Origin: Lysinibacillus sp. | GTDB taxonomy: Bacteria; Bacillota; Bacilli; Bacillales_A; Planococcaceae | Reading direction: 5' to 3' | NCBI GenBank assembly: GCA_031181585.1 | Contig: JAPSKP010000003.1 | Location: 1 to 64,000 of the forward strand | DNA length: 64,000 nt | Shown here: piece after piece, positions 44,726 through 54,189 of the stretch | Numbering within the stretch: position 1 is the stretch's first letter | How the letters are laid out: every line of letters begins with the position of its first letter | The notes under the pieces: generated by a model | What the model saw: only the letters and a program-made list of their open reading frames with translations | Database searches by the model: none | What the model was told of the DNA's origin: nothing | Translations under genes and position numbers: made by a program

Positions 44726-45685
44726 ATGAGAATAAAGTTAATGAGTAGTTTTGTGCTTGTTGTCATGTTTTGCGCTGGGTGTTCACATGATGGGGAGCAA
44801 GAAGCGATAACAGATACAGTAACAATAATCGCCCCAAGCTCTATTGGCGGGGGCTGGGACAAAACAGCAAGAGCTATACAGGACATTTTAATGAGTAACA
44901 ATTTACTAGATGAGGACATACAGGTACTGAATAAAATTGGCGCTGGCGGAGAGTTAGGATGGAAATATGCTAAACAGCAGAAAGGCCATGTGTTAGCAAT
45001 GAATTCAAGCCTGCTCATTACCAATCATTTATTAGGGCAAAGCAAGCTAACCTATAAAGATTTTACACCGATTGCCACGTTGGCTACGGAATGGGATGTT
45101 GTAATTGTTTCGAAGGATTCGGAAATAAAAAATGCAAAAAGTTTAATGGAAAATCTGAAAGAAACACCCCAGGCATATAAAATAGGTGTGTCCCCAAGAT
45201 TAGGCAATGATGATCAGATCTCTTTTGTATTAGCGAGTAAACAGGCAGGAATACACCCGGAAGAACTGGATTTTTTAGTATATGAAAATAGTGGTCAAGT
45301 AGTGGATGCATTATTAAAAAAGCAAATAGATGTTGCAACGATGACTCTATCCGAGGCTAAAAAATATTATGATTCGGAACAAGTCCAAATGCTTGTCATC
45401 TCATCGGAGAAACGGTTAAAGGGACTCCCTGAAATTCCTACATGGACAGAGGAAGGAATTGAGTTAGTTTTTAAGCATTGGCGAGGTATTATGGGACCAC
45501 CTAATATGCCGGAAAAAGAAATCGAATTTTGGGAGACGACATTGGCCAAAATGGTAAAAACGGAAGAATGGAAACAAACGTTACAGAAATATATGTGGGA
45601 AGACTTTTACATGAACAGCAGTGAAACTTCCAGGTTTCTCGATGAAGAAAATGAGAAATATAGAGAATTAATGGAAATCAACTAA
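44726..45685 (+). CDS. yflP: TctC/Bug-family extracytoplasmic solute-binding lipoprotein (YflP-like)
   Basis: A 319-residue lipoprotein (lipobox MFCAGC, C19). The domain matches TctC proteins: IIAPSSIGGGWDKTARAIQD, IGAGGELGWKY, NDDQISFVLASKQAGIHPEE, and HWRGIMGPPNMPEKEIEFWE. TctC proteins bind tricarboxylates. There is no tctA/tctB nearby, and in B. subtilis the same gene (yflP) lies between citST and citM. A role in sensing or presenting citrate to CitS is therefore plausible but unproven. It starts 36 bases after citT. Confidence 0.85.
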   Translation: MRIKLMSSFVLVVMFCAGCSHDGEQEAITDTVTIIAPSSIGGGWDKTARAIQDILMSNNLLDEDIQVLNKIGAGGELGWKYAKQQKGHVLAMNSSLLITNHLLGQSKLTYKDFTPIATLATEWDVVIVSKDSEIKNAKSLMENLKETPQAYKIGVSPRLGNDDQISFVLASKQAGIHPEELDFLVYENSGQVVDALLKKQIDVATMTLSEAKKYYDSEQVQMLVISSEKRLKGLPEIPTWTEEGIELVFKHWRGIMGPPNMPEKEIEFWETTLAKMVKTEEWKQTLQKYMWEDFYMNSSETSRFLDEENEKYRELMEIN

Positions 45686-45807
45686 CAAGGCAGTTCCTCT
45701 TTAACAACATTACTTTTAACGGAGATAGTAAAATGAACTATTTGTATTTTCATTTTCTATAGTAGTTATTGATCATAAAATTGTATATCATCAGACATTT
45801 GATTTAA

Positions 45808-45897
45808 GAGGTTGACTAATGAGACATATGCATTCTCTCTCCTGTTTTATACAGATGGCAAAAGAGAATGCATGGCCCAAGGTTAGCCTCTTTTTTT
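45808..45897 (+). terminator. Long stem-loop terminator between yflP and citM
   Basis: GAGGTTGACT at the left pairs with GGTTAGCCTC at 45881-45890, and inside them ATGCATTCTCT pairs with AGAGAATGCAT. A T7 run follows. Its size (about 83 bases) is larger than typical terminators here. It probably ends the citST-yflP transcript; readthrough would reach citM. Confidence 0.75.
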
Positions 45898-46103
45898 ATC
45901 TAAATAATAGGCTGTGTTATTTACATTACTTCATTTTGCTCTCGTTTGGTGATCTATAGTATAGGCTTATCGTTTTCCCGATTAATAAATCACGTGCTGT
46001 AAGGCGGATGGTATCAAATCGATTATCCAAAATTGATGCATCACATACTTTTGCGTGAACAAAATGTACGAAATAGATATAAAGAAATTAATAAACATTA
46101 ATT

Positions 46104-46117
46104 TGAAAACGATTACA
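46104..46117 (+). promoter_or_regulatory. cre site (CcpA-binding) in the citM promoter region
   Basis: TGAAAACGATTACA matches the B. subtilis cre consensus TGWAANCGNTNWCA at every position. It lies 98 bases upstream of the citM start codon. CcpA repression of citM in glucose is known in B. subtilis; the same is inferred here. Confidence 0.8.
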
Positions 46118-46165
46118 TTTGCTCGCCATTGTCTTATTATAAGGTTTAATATTCAGAAAATTAGT

Positions 46166-46186
46166 TATTTATCGAATCGATAAATA
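46166..46186. promoter_or_regulatory. Near-perfect palindrome upstream of citM
   Basis: TATTTATCGA-A-TCGATAAATA, two 10-bp arms around one base. It lies between the likely promoter and the citM ribosome binding site (GGGGGGAG). It may be an operator or form an RNA hairpin in the leader. Confidence 0.55.
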
Positions 46187-46214
46187 GCTTAGGGAAGCAA
46201 TTGGGGGGAGTATT

Positions 46215-47507
46215 ATGCTAGCGATTTTAGGATTTTTGATGATATTGGTATTTATGATTTTGATTATGACTGGTCGTCTTACAGCAATGATTGCGTTAAT
46301 TGTCGTTCCAATTGCGTTTGCTGTTATTGGTGGATTCGGAAGTGAAATGGGTCCTATGATGTTGGATGGAATTAAAAGTGTCGCTCCAACAGGAATTATG
46401 ATCTTATTTGCAATTCTTTTCTTTGGTATTTTGATTGACGCAGGAGTATTTGATCCTATCATTCATACGATTCTGAGGTTAGTAAAAGGGGATCCTGTGA
46501 AAATTGCTATCGGAACAGCAGTTTTAGCCCTTCTGATTTCTTTAGATGGTGACGGTACGACAACATACATGATTACGATTTCTGCATTTTTACCGCTCTA
46601 TAAAAGAATTGGCATGCGGCCGATTGTATTAGCGGGTATTGCCGTTTCAGCTTCAGGTGTTATGAACCTTCTGCCTTGGGGAGGGCCAACAGCAAGGGTT
46701 ATGACCGCTTTGAATCTTGAAATGTCGGAAGTTTTTACACCAGTCATTCCTGCAATGATTGGCGGCGCTATCTTTGTTCTGTTTATGGCATTTATGTTCG
46801 GTAGACAGGAAAGAAAGCGAATCGGGGTTATAGAATATGGTTATGAAGCGACAGCTCAGCTTACTGCTACAGTCGAAGATGACTCTTTGAAGCGTCCAAA
46901 ATTAATTATTTTTAACTATGCGCTGACGATCATTCTTTTAGTAGCATTAATCATGGAGCTATTACCACCTGTCACATTGTTCATGCTTGGTTTTGCGATT
47001 GCGATTACCGTAAATTATCCGAAATTAAAAGACCAAAAGGAACGTGTTGCGAATTATGCTGATAACGCATTATCTGTTGTTTCAATGGTTTTTGCAGCAG
47101 GGGTTTTTACGGGGATTCTTTCAGGTACATCAATGGTAGATGCGATGGCAAACTCGGTTATTCATTATATTCCCGATGCAATGGGTTCTCATTTTGCTGT
47201 TATTACAGCTATTCTTAGTGCACCTTTTACTTTCTTTATGTCAAATGATGCCTTTTACTATGGGGTACTTCCGTTACTTGCTAAGGCAGGAGCAGTATAT
47301 GGGATCGATCCAGCCTTAATTGGCAGAGCGTCTCTTTTGGGGATGCCGGTCCATTTATTAAGTCCGCTTGTTCCATCTACGTATCTATTGGTAGGTATGG
47401 TTGGAGAGGATTTCGGTACATTACAGCGCATTTTCCTAAAGTGGGCATTCGGTTCTACAATTGTCATGATTATCGTCTGTGTAGTGTTAGGGATTTTCCC
47501 TCTTTAA
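46215..47507 (+). CDS. citM: CitMHS-family citrate:metal/proton symporter CitM
   Basis: A 430-residue membrane carrier with about eleven hydrophobic segments. The family motifs LISLDGDGTTTYMITISAFL and NLLPWGGPTARV are present, as are FFMSNDAFYYGVLPLLA and HLLSPLVPSTYLLVG. CitM of B. subtilis imports citrate as a divalent-metal complex with a proton. The ATG follows GGGGGGAG. Upstream lie a cre site and a palindrome. It completes the citS-citT-yflP-citM locus. Confidence 0.93.
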   Translation: MLAILGFLMILVFMILIMTGRLTAMIALIVVPIAFAVIGGFGSEMGPMMLDGIKSVAPTGIMILFAILFFGILIDAGVFDPIIHTILRLVKGDPVKIAIGTAVLALLISLDGDGTTTYMITISAFLPLYKRIGMRPIVLAGIAVSASGVMNLLPWGGPTARVMTALNLEMSEVFTPVIPAMIGGAIFVLFMAFMFGRQERKRIGVIEYGYEATAQLTATVEDDSLKRPKLIIFNYALTIILLVALIMELLPPVTLFMLGFAIAITVNYPKLKDQKERVANYADNALSVVSMVFAAGVFTGILSGTSMVDAMANSVIHYIPDAMGSHFAVITAILSAPFTFFMSNDAFYYGVLPLLAKAGAVYGIDPALIGRASLLGMPVHLLSPLVPSTYLLVGMVGEDFGTLQRIFLKWAFGSTIVMIIVCVVLGIFPL

Positions 47508-47625
47508 ATTACTATACGGTTTGTAAAATATATAATATATCTCTTAATGTTACGGGCACAATTGCAGAATAACAAAGGGAAATGATCCTATCTTTTTTAT
47601 AAAAATCTCATATTTAGCCGAAATG

Positions 47626-47668
47626 AAAAACTCCATTTTGATTATTTTTGTCAAAATGGAGTTTTTGT
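47626..47668 (+). terminator. Terminator of citM
   Basis: AAAAACTCCATTTTG / CAAAATGGAGTTTTT is followed by TTTTTG. Confidence 0.93.
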
Positions 47669-47750
47669 CTTTGCTGTCAAATAGCATTGTATAAAATTTT
47701 GTCATCAAACTGGCATGGGCCGCTTCAATCGTTCATTGAGGAAGCGCGGT

Positions 47751-48704
47751 TTACCTGCATAAAATAATGTGCCGTAAGAAAGTTTGTTTTTTTGCAACGC
47801 AGCGGTCGATTATCTCAAAACCAGCTTCTTCCATTACATTATCGGGTGTGTCGATGGCCACCACAACCGCTTGATCTGCAATCCTGCGGGCATGTTTGAG
47901 AATCTCCGCTTGTTCATCCATGGAGGCATGGGTAAATACATTGTAGGGCAGATCGATGATAGCTACATCATAATGGTCTTCCACCTCGGCAATAGGACCC
48001 CTTGTCACCGTACCCTTTAAGCCAAAGTGAGCGATATTTTTTCGTGAACCTTGGCATACATGCCAATTGATATCTCTTCCTTCGATTGATATCCCCATCG
48101 AAAGGGCCTCAATCAGAACAGTTCCTATCCCACAGCAAGGGTCAATCACCTTTATATTCTCAATTCGCGGTACAGCAATATTTACTACGGCACGTGCAAT
48201 TCTAGTATTTAGTGCGGTGGAGTACTGCTGCGGTTTATCCTTATGCTTCCGCCAAACTGATTCGCTTTTTGTGTAAGGTCCAAAATACCATACACCATCT
48301 AAGTAGATTACACCGAAAAGACAGTCGGGGTTATCAAGGTCGGGCTCTCCATCTATTAAAAGGCCTATTTCCCTCTCGAGCTGCTGGCGTTCTGTATGCT
48401 CGATCTTTTTGTTCATATTCATGTCCCGTTTATTTAAACATAGTACTTTGTACGTTTGTTCTCCTAGAGTGAGCTGTTTTATCTGTTCTTTAAGATTAAT
48501 TAAATCCGTGGCAGTATATAAAACATCCAAGCGTTCTTCGATAAACGGGCTGCGGCTTGGATCAATTTCGACCTCACTGAACAGGTAATTCAATTCAGTG
48601 TCATGCCCGAAAAAGGCGCGCATTTCCATCCGGCATACCTCGTATTCGTCGGGATGATGAACGTATGTGTAAATAGATTGATTGCTTTTGGCAGATGTTA
48701 TCAA
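47751..48704 (-). CDS. Putative TRM11/RlmL-type RNA N2-guanine methyltransferase
   Basis: A 317-residue SAM-dependent methyltransferase. The N-terminal half (about 1-155) is RNA-binding-like. The catalytic half begins near 165 with TRIARAVVNIAVPRIENIKV then DPCCGIGTVLIEALSMGISI (SAM site) and GRDIN. Motif IV is IIDLPYNV, a DLPY variant of the [DNS]PP[YF] motif used by N2-guanine or N6-adenine enzymes. The start is a TTG preceded by AGGGGAAG; no ATG lies nearby. Whether tRNA or rRNA is modified is not clear. Confidence 0.78.
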   Translation of the reverse strand: MITSAKSNQSIYTYVHHPDEYEVCRMEMRAFFGHDTELNYLFSEVEIDPSRSPFIEERLDVLYTATDLINLKEQIKQLTLGEQTYKVLCLNKRDMNMNKKIEHTERQQLEREIGLLIDGEPDLDNPDCLFGVIYLDGVWYFGPYTKSESVWRKHKDKPQQYSTALNTRIARAVVNIAVPRIENIKVIDPCCGIGTVLIEALSMGISIEGRDINWHVCQGSRKNIAHFGLKGTVTRGPIAEVEDHYDVAIIDLPYNVFTHASMDEQAEILKHARRIADQAVVVAIDTPDNVMEEAGFEIIDRCVAKKQTFLRHIILCR

Positions 48705-49020
48705 TTTTTTCTTCCCCTATAAATTATAGTAATAGCAGCTTCAATAAAAATATGGCTGGGCAGTTTGCTAAGCTTAAAAAGCCATTTTACTATACTTCGC
48801 TTTCCAGCTGCTAATTTTCTTTTTGCTTTGTCACATTAAACATGGAAAGGTATCCCTCATAATGTTTTTCCTTTAATAAGTTTCTTTTCTATATAGCGTT
48901 TATCAAAAAATGAAATGATATTCAAAACCATAAATAATTTGATGGAGTCCGTTATATTAGTGCAATAATTGAAAGAGAGCATTCATATATTTCTATAAAA
49001 GCCATCATAGGGGTGAGGGA
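48705..49020. other. Divergent intergenic region
   Basis: 316 bases between the methyltransferase (minus) and the phosphatase (plus). No gene, terminator or known motif was seen; promoters for both are expected here. Confidence 0.4.
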
Positions 49021-49770
49021 ATGGATGAGGTATTTGTTATAGGAGATCTCCATGGAAGCTTTCAAGCGCTGGAAAAATTATTAACAAAGTGGAATGCACA
49101 AAAACAACGTCTGATATTTCTCGGGGATTATATTAATAGGGGAAACGATAGTCTGCAGGTCATTCAGCGGGTGAAGGAGCTTGTGGAAGACTATGATGCT
49201 GTAGCGCTGAAGGGCAATCACGAATTGATGTTTATGGAATGGCTAAAGGAGCCGGAAAAATATGCACTTACATTTTTAAATATAGGAGGAGTACCGACAC
49301 TCCAAAGCATGAAAACCTTTGTAATAAAAGAGGAGCCGACAATCGATGAACTTATTGAAGGAATAAAGCGGGAACATTCACAGTTACTCACCTGGATGGA
49401 GAACCTGCCGCTTTATTATCGATGGGGACAGTATTTCTTTTCCCATGCGGGGATCAATCCGTTTGTACGCCGTGGAGAAGAGTCAACTGAGCATGAGCTT
49501 CTTTGGATAAGGGACGATTTTACCGAGTTTCCTCATGAAGCAGAGGATATCGTTGTCTTTGGGCATACGCCTACGACAAATTTGAACAAAGATCTGAGCA
49601 GCGAGGTGTGGATTTCACCATGCTGTAAAAAAATTGGGATTGATGGGGGAATTCTCTATCCGGATGGACGATTAAATGGTGTTGTACTGACAGAGGGAAA
49701 CCCTTCGATTATCATCCATTCCGTGATGAACGATGAACTTTTAATTGAACAACGGACATTAGCCGGATAA
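49021..49770 (+). CDS. PPP-family metallophosphatase (PrpE/serine-threonine phosphatase type)
   Basis: A 249-residue phosphatase. The metal-binding motifs are GDLHG near residue 8, GDYINRG near 36, GNHE near 66, and the later HAG near 140 and GHT near 180. The second motif usually reads GDxxDRG, so this enzyme has Asn in place of the second Asp. The family hydrolyses phosphoproteins or small phosphates with two metals. GGGGTGAGGGA precedes the ATG. It is monocistronic. Confidence 0.87.
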   Translation: MDEVFVIGDLHGSFQALEKLLTKWNAQKQRLIFLGDYINRGNDSLQVIQRVKELVEDYDAVALKGNHELMFMEWLKEPEKYALTFLNIGGVPTLQSMKTFVIKEEPTIDELIEGIKREHSQLLTWMENLPLYYRWGQYFFSHAGINPFVRRGEESTEHELLWIRDDFTEFPHEAEDIVVFGHTPTTNLNKDLSSEVWISPCCKKIGIDGGILYPDGRLNGVVLTEGNPSIIIHSVMNDELLIEQRTLAG

Positions 49771-49964
49771 GCGATTGCCTATTCGGCTTTTTTGTTAGGA
49801 AAGTAAGTGGCGTACGTCTCTAAAATAGACGAGAAGAAACCTTTTTTATGGAAGTGCCACGAGAAGGAGAAAAGGGTATACGAGGACTTTCGTTTGTACT
49901 TCCTTTTCGGGAATTCTATTATAATAATATCAATTATTTTGAAGATGAACTGGAGGATCGCATA

Positions 49965-50399
49965 ATGACACAACATACATTTACACTTCAAACCAACTGG
50001 AAGGGAGGGCGGAACGATTCGGGAACCTTACAGGCAGAACGTCTGCAAACTGCAATCTCTATCCCGCCTGAAATGGATGGCCCAGGTATTGGAACGAACC
50101 CGGATGAAATGCTGCTTGGAGCTGCTGCGACATGCTATATTATCTCCCTTGCAGCCATGCTGGAACGCTCTGCTATTCAAGCTTCTCTCTCCATGAACTC
50201 TGAAGGGATAGTAGATGTTACCAATGGCGTTTTCACATATGAACAGATTATACACAATCTTTCTATTAAACTTGCAGAGCATACAGAGAAAAATGAACGG
50301 ATTGCTGCCCGGCTCGCTCATAAGGCGGAGCAAACGTGCATGATTAGTAAAGCCATAAAAGGGAATGTGGATATTAAGCTTTTATTATCATTTCTTTAA
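49965..50399 (+). CDS. OsmC-family peroxiredoxin-like protein
   Basis: A 144-residue OsmC/Ohr-fold protein. EMLLGAAATCYIISLAAMLE holds the first conserved cysteine and AHKAEQTCMISKAIKGNVDI the second. This is the thiol pair that reduces organic hydroperoxides in the family. The spacing fits the SACOL1771-like branch. The ATG at 49965 follows GGAGG; the open frame further upstream has no ribosome binding site. It ends 14 bases before the UbiB-like gene. Confidence 0.88.
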   Translation: MTQHTFTLQTNWKGGRNDSGTLQAERLQTAISIPPEMDGPGIGTNPDEMLLGAAATCYIISLAAMLERSAIQASLSMNSEGIVDVTNGVFTYEQIIHNLSIKLAEHTEKNERIAARLAHKAEQTCMISKAIKGNVDIKLLLSFL

Positions 50400-50413
50400 A
50401 AGGGTGTGAGTGA

Positions 50414-52411
50414 ATGAGCGGATGGCAGATGGTGATTCAAATAGTAATTGCATCCGTCCTGATTTTCTTTATCAGTGGCCGGCTAATTGGTTCGAACGTT
50501 AACCTCTTAAAACGAATTTTATCCGTCGTATTGAGTGTTTCTTTCACGACATTTGTTTTTTGGTATACCTTTTTACGGGACAATTCTTTAGATGGAGAAG
50601 GACTTGTAGAAAATATGCTGAGCGTTGCTACACTTCTATGGTTTGGCAGTATGCTGCTCATTTCCATGCTGTTCTATCTATTTTTTGAATTGTTTGATCC
50701 AATTGCGTTAAATGAAAATGGCAACCGGGTGAGAGGAAAGAAAAATATATTCAAACGGCTGCTTGGTCATTGGAGAAAGCAAAAGCGTCTTCGTCTCGTA
50801 TTAAAGGTGGCCATGACAACAGGCATTAACAGGACAATGAAGTATGTAAAATATCGTGAAGATGAACGCGAGCTTGCAGTTGCTTTAAGACTTACACTGG
50901 AGCAGTCCGGTGGAATTTTTGTTAAGTTCGGACAGGTGCTGTCTACCAGAAAAGAATTATTCACGCCTGTTTTTATCGAAGAGCTGGAAAAGCTTCAGCA
51001 AAATGCCCCTCCATTATCAAAATTGCAGGTCGATAAAGTATTAAAGGAAAACCTGAAGGCGCCTGTAGACCAGGTGTTCAGTTACTTTGAGGAGAAACCG
51101 CTGGCAGCCGCCTCCATCGGGCAAGTTCATAGAGCAGTTTTACGCGATACGAATGAGCAGGTAGTCGTCAAAGTGCTGCGCCCTGATATGCGTGAAGTAA
51201 TGAGAGATGACTTGGATATTTTAGTGGAGTTTGCTACATGGGTTTCTAGTAAATCTAAATGGGCGGAAGGCCTAGGATTTAGAGAACTGGCAATGGGCTT
51301 TGCGGCGTCTCTTCAGGAAGAAATTGATTTTGAGATTGAAGCACGTAATATGATTCAATTATCGAATATCATGGAGAACTCCTCTGCAGTGGTAAAAATT
51401 CCGAAAGTCTTTACTACATACAGTACATCGAATTTATTGGTGATGGAATATGTAGAAGGATCGTCTGTTGGTTGTGCAAGAAAAGTCTTTGAAGAACTGG
51501 ATATTGATTGCTATCAATTTTCCCAAAATTTGCTCTGCGTTTTTTTAGAACAGGCTCTTATTTCAGGCATTTATCATTCTGATCCCCATCCAGGCAATAT
51601 CTATATTGAGCATAATACGGGCAAACCGGTACTGCTTGATTTTGGTGCTGTCGGCAGGCTATCCGCTGCCCAACAGGAAGGGCTGAAACTATTTTTAGCC
51701 GGGATACAGAATGGTGATGAAAGCCTTCTATTTGATGGGGTTCTTCTATTAGTAGAAAATGCTGAAGAGGTAGAGCGCGATGAAATAGAACAGGCAATTA
51801 GCCAGGTACTGTTAAGAATCTCCTATATTGAAAATATATCGACGGATGAATTAATCTATTGCGTGTTTTCCATCGTCCAGGAATATGGTCTGCGTTTTTA
51901 TCCATCAGTAAGTGTTGCATTGCGTGCGATTGTCACACTAGATGGAACATTACGGACTATCTATCCTGCCTTCGATATCTTCCGGGAAACAAAGACGTTT
52001 TCCGATAGCTATATAAAAAGGAGCTTGAAACAGCCGTTTAAGGATCCAATCGGCACAAAGGAATACATTGAAGAAGAGATTGCGCTTATGCTGCCGAAAA
52101 TTCGAAAAATCCCCCGCCGTATTGACCAGCTGATCAAGAAAGTGGAAAGCGGACGGGTTATCCTGCATCATGATATCTTTTCAGACCGGGCAAATTCAAG
52201 TTTTGTTATGCAATTATTTTCCCAATTTGTTATATTGCTGGTTGGCATCACATTCGGTATTATTTCTGTCTCCTTATTGGCGATTTCGCAATTTATGCAT
52301 ACTGCTTATGCTATTTATTTAAATACTGCAGCGTATTTGGGCTTATTTTTATGTGCAATTCTACTTGTTCGACTGTCTATCCAAGCAATACGAAACATGA
52401 AAAAAATATAA
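50414..52411 (+). CDS. UbiB/AarF (ABC1) family atypical kinase
   Basis: A 665-residue membrane-associated protein. Two or three membrane helices lie near residues 5-85. The ABC1 kinase domain follows, with the family KxGQ motif in FVKFGQVLSTR (near 175), the alanine-rich loop AAASIGQVHRA, VVVKVLRPDM (near 255), the catalytic-loop-like HSDPHPGNI (near 395) and LDFGAVGRLS. Two C-terminal membrane helices (near 600-655) complete it. UbiB-family proteins are ATPases needed for isoprenoid-quinone or lipid homeostasis. The gene follows osmC closely, possibly co-transcribed. Confidence 0.9.
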   Translation: MSGWQMVIQIVIASVLIFFISGRLIGSNVNLLKRILSVVLSVSFTTFVFWYTFLRDNSLDGEGLVENMLSVATLLWFGSMLLISMLFYLFFELFDPIALNENGNRVRGKKNIFKRLLGHWRKQKRLRLVLKVAMTTGINRTMKYVKYREDERELAVALRLTLEQSGGIFVKFGQVLSTRKELFTPVFIEELEKLQQNAPPLSKLQVDKVLKENLKAPVDQVFSYFEEKPLAAASIGQVHRAVLRDTNEQVVVKVLRPDMREVMRDDLDILVEFATWVSSKSKWAEGLGFRELAMGFAASLQEEIDFEIEARNMIQLSNIMENSSAVVKIPKVFTTYSTSNLLVMEYVEGSSVGCARKVFEELDIDCYQFSQNLLCVFLEQALISGIYHSDPHPGNIYIEHNTGKPVLLDFGAVGRLSAAQQEGLKLFLAGIQNGDESLLFDGVLLLVENAEEVERDEIEQAISQVLLRISYIENISTDELIYCVFSIVQEYGLRFYPSVSVALRAIVTLDGTLRTIYPAFDIFRETKTFSDSYIKRSLKQPFKDPIGTKEYIEEEIALMLPKIRKIPRRIDQLIKKVESGRVILHHDIFSDRANSSFVMQLFSQFVILLVGITFGIISVSLLAISQFMHTAYAIYLNTAAYLGLFLCAILLVRLSIQAIRNMKKI

Positions 52412-52448
52412 AAAAGCTGAAGGGCAATTTTATGTCCTTCAGCTTTTT
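52411..52448 (+). terminator. Terminator of the osmC-ubiB unit
   Basis: AAAAAGCTGAAGG / CCTTCAGCTTTTT (52411-52423 with 52436-52448). Confidence 0.93.
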
Positions 52449-52471
52449 CATGAATAAAGAAGGGAAAATGT

Positions 52472-52576
52472 ATGCGCTTACAGAATGAGAACTACAGGGA
52501 ACTCCTTGACCAGATGAAAAGAAATAGCTGGCGAAAATCAACGTTGTCGCACAAACAGGATGGTCACTGTATCTAA
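52472..52576 (+). CDS. Possible small ORF upstream of the ammonia-lyase gene
   Basis: A 34-codon frame reads MRLQNENYRELLDQMKRNSW and ends SHKQDGHCI. AAGGGAAAATGT precedes its ATG. The peptide is hydrophilic and of no known family. A second short frame (TTG at about 52600, preceded by GGGGGGAG) ends in a TGA that overlaps the GTG start of the ammonia-lyase gene. Either could be a leader peptide; both could be chance. Confidence 0.3.
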   Translation: MRLQNENYRELLDQMKRNSWRKSTLSHKQDGHCI

Positions 52577-52709
52577 TTGGAAAAGGGGGGAGCAGTAACT
52601 TGGCCTCCTGTATGATCGAAAACGGAAGGGTCCTCTCAAATGCAATATTCATAAAGTACAGAAAAGGGAATCGGGGAGCAGGTTTATCCGATTTAAAGGG
52701 GCGAGTTGC

Positions 52710-54185
52710 GTGATTAGTTTAAATGGTAGTGGTCTGACAATTGAGCAGATGAAGGAAATACTATATAATGGGGCACAGATTTTCATAGCAGAAGAAGCGA
52801 AGGATCGGGTAAGAGAGAGCCGTGCCCGTGTCGAACGAGTAGTCAAAGAGGGAAAGACGGTATATGGAATCAATACGGGATTCGGGAAATTTAGCGATGT
52901 AAAAATTGAAGAGCATGAAGTCAATTTACTTCAGCTCAATTTGATCCGGTCACATGCGTGTGCGGTAGGAGAACCATTTCCGGAAATCGTTAGCCGAGCA
53001 ATGGTTGTACTTCGGCTAAACGCTTTACTAAAAGGATATTCAGGCATTCGATTGGAAGTGCTGGAGCGTCTTGTACTGATGGCAAATGAACAGATTCATC
53101 CGGTTATTTTTCAACAGGGATCACTTGGCGCTTCAGGGGATCTGGCACCGCTTTCGCATCTAGTGCTTGCATTGATTGGAGAAGGTGATGTGGAGTGGCA
53201 GGGAAATAGGATAGCTTCAGATGAAGTATGGAGACAGTTGAACATCCCGCCTATTGAATTGAGGGCTAAGGAAGGACTTGCGCTTATTAACGGCACACAG
53301 GCGATGACAGCACAGGGTGTGGTCAACTATATAGAAGCAGAGAAGCTGGCCTATGATAGTGAATGGATTGCTTCCATGACGCTAGAAGGTCTCAGGGGCA
53401 TTATCGACGCCTTTCTGCCACCTGTTCATGAGGCAAGAGGATTTGCTGAACAGACGGACGTGGCCAGAAGAATATGCGAATGGCTGGAAGGAAGTAAGTT
53501 AATCACAAGGCAAGGGGAAATCCGAACGCAGGATCCTTATTCTCTCCGTTGCATCCCGCAGATCCATGGTGCCAGCTGGCAGGTACTGTCCTATGTAAAA
53601 GAAAAGCTAGAAATCGAAATGAATGCAGCTACAGATAATCCCTTATTATTTGAGGATGGGTCGATTATTTCGGGTGGCAATTTCCACGGTCAGCCAATTG
53701 CCTTTGCGATGGATTTTTTAAAGTTGGCTGCAGCAGAACTGGCCAATGTATCAGAGCGGCGAATTGAAAGGCTTGTCAATCCAAATTTAAATGAGGGGCT
53801 GCCTGCTTTCTTGAGCGCAAGGCCGGGACTGCAGTCAGGCGCGATGATTCTGCAATACAGTGCAGCAAGTCTCGTTTCGGAAAACAAGACACTAGCACAT
53901 CCGGCCAGTGTCGATTCCATCCCATCCTCTGCCAATCAAGAGGATCATGTGAGTATGGGAACGACTGCTGCTAGACATGCATATTCCATTATTACAAATG
54001 CAAGGCGTGTATTAGCGATTGAAGCATTTTGTGCCTTGCAGGCTGCTGAGTACCGCGGCACAGAGAAAATGAGTCCGAAAACGTATCAAAAGTGGCAGGA
54101 GCTTCGGAAAATTGCTGCATCTATACAGGAGGACCGAATTTTCCATCATGATATTGAAAATATAGCCGCTCATTTAATGCCATAA
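52710..54185 (+). CDS. hutH: Histidine ammonia-lyase (HAL/PAL family)
   Basis: A 491-residue aromatic-amino-acid lyase. The Ala-Ser-Gly triad that forms the MIO electrophile is A141-S142-G143 in [28 protein letters not shown] holds the catalytic Tyr, and [15 protein letters not shown] and HASWQVL-like [11 protein letters not shown] fit HAL. The Gln-Glu pair specific to HAL is compatible with [12 protein letters not shown]. It would deaminate histidine to urocanate. Other hut genes are not in the window, so it stands alone. The start is a GTG preceded by AAGGGG. Confidence 0.88.
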   Translation: MISLNGSGLTIEQMKEILYNGAQIFIAEEAKDRVRESRARVERVVKEGKTVYGINTGFGKFSDVKIEEHEVNLLQLNLIRSHACAVGEPFPEIVSRAMVVLRLNALLKGYSGIRLEVLERLVLMANEQIHPVIFQQGSLGASGDLAPLSHLVLALIGEGDVEWQGNRIASDEVWRQLNIPPIELRAKEGLALINGTQAMTAQGVVNYIEAEKLAYDSEWIASMTLEGLRGIIDAFLPPVHEARGFAEQTDVARRICEWLEGSKLITRQGEIRTQDPYSLRCIPQIHGASWQVLSYVKEKLEIEMNAATDNPLLFEDGSIISGGNFHGQPIAFAMDFLKLAAAELANVSERRIERLVNPNLNEGLPAFLSARPGLQSGAMILQYSAASLVSENKTLAHPASVDSIPSSANQEDHVSMGTTAARHAYSIITNARRVLAIEAFCALQAAEYRGTEKMSPKTYQKWQELRKIAASIQEDRIFHHDIENIAAHLMP

Positions 54186-54189
54186 TGAA

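Noticed and set aside
44726-45685. Complete tripartite tricarboxylate transporter (TctABC)
   Set aside because: Only the TctC-like protein is present; no TctA or TctB membrane genes. The B. subtilis citST-yflP-citM order explains it better.
49848-49964. N-terminal extension of the OsmC gene
   Set aside because: The frame is open upstream but lacks a ribosome binding site; the ATG at 49965 has GGAGG and begins the conserved domain.
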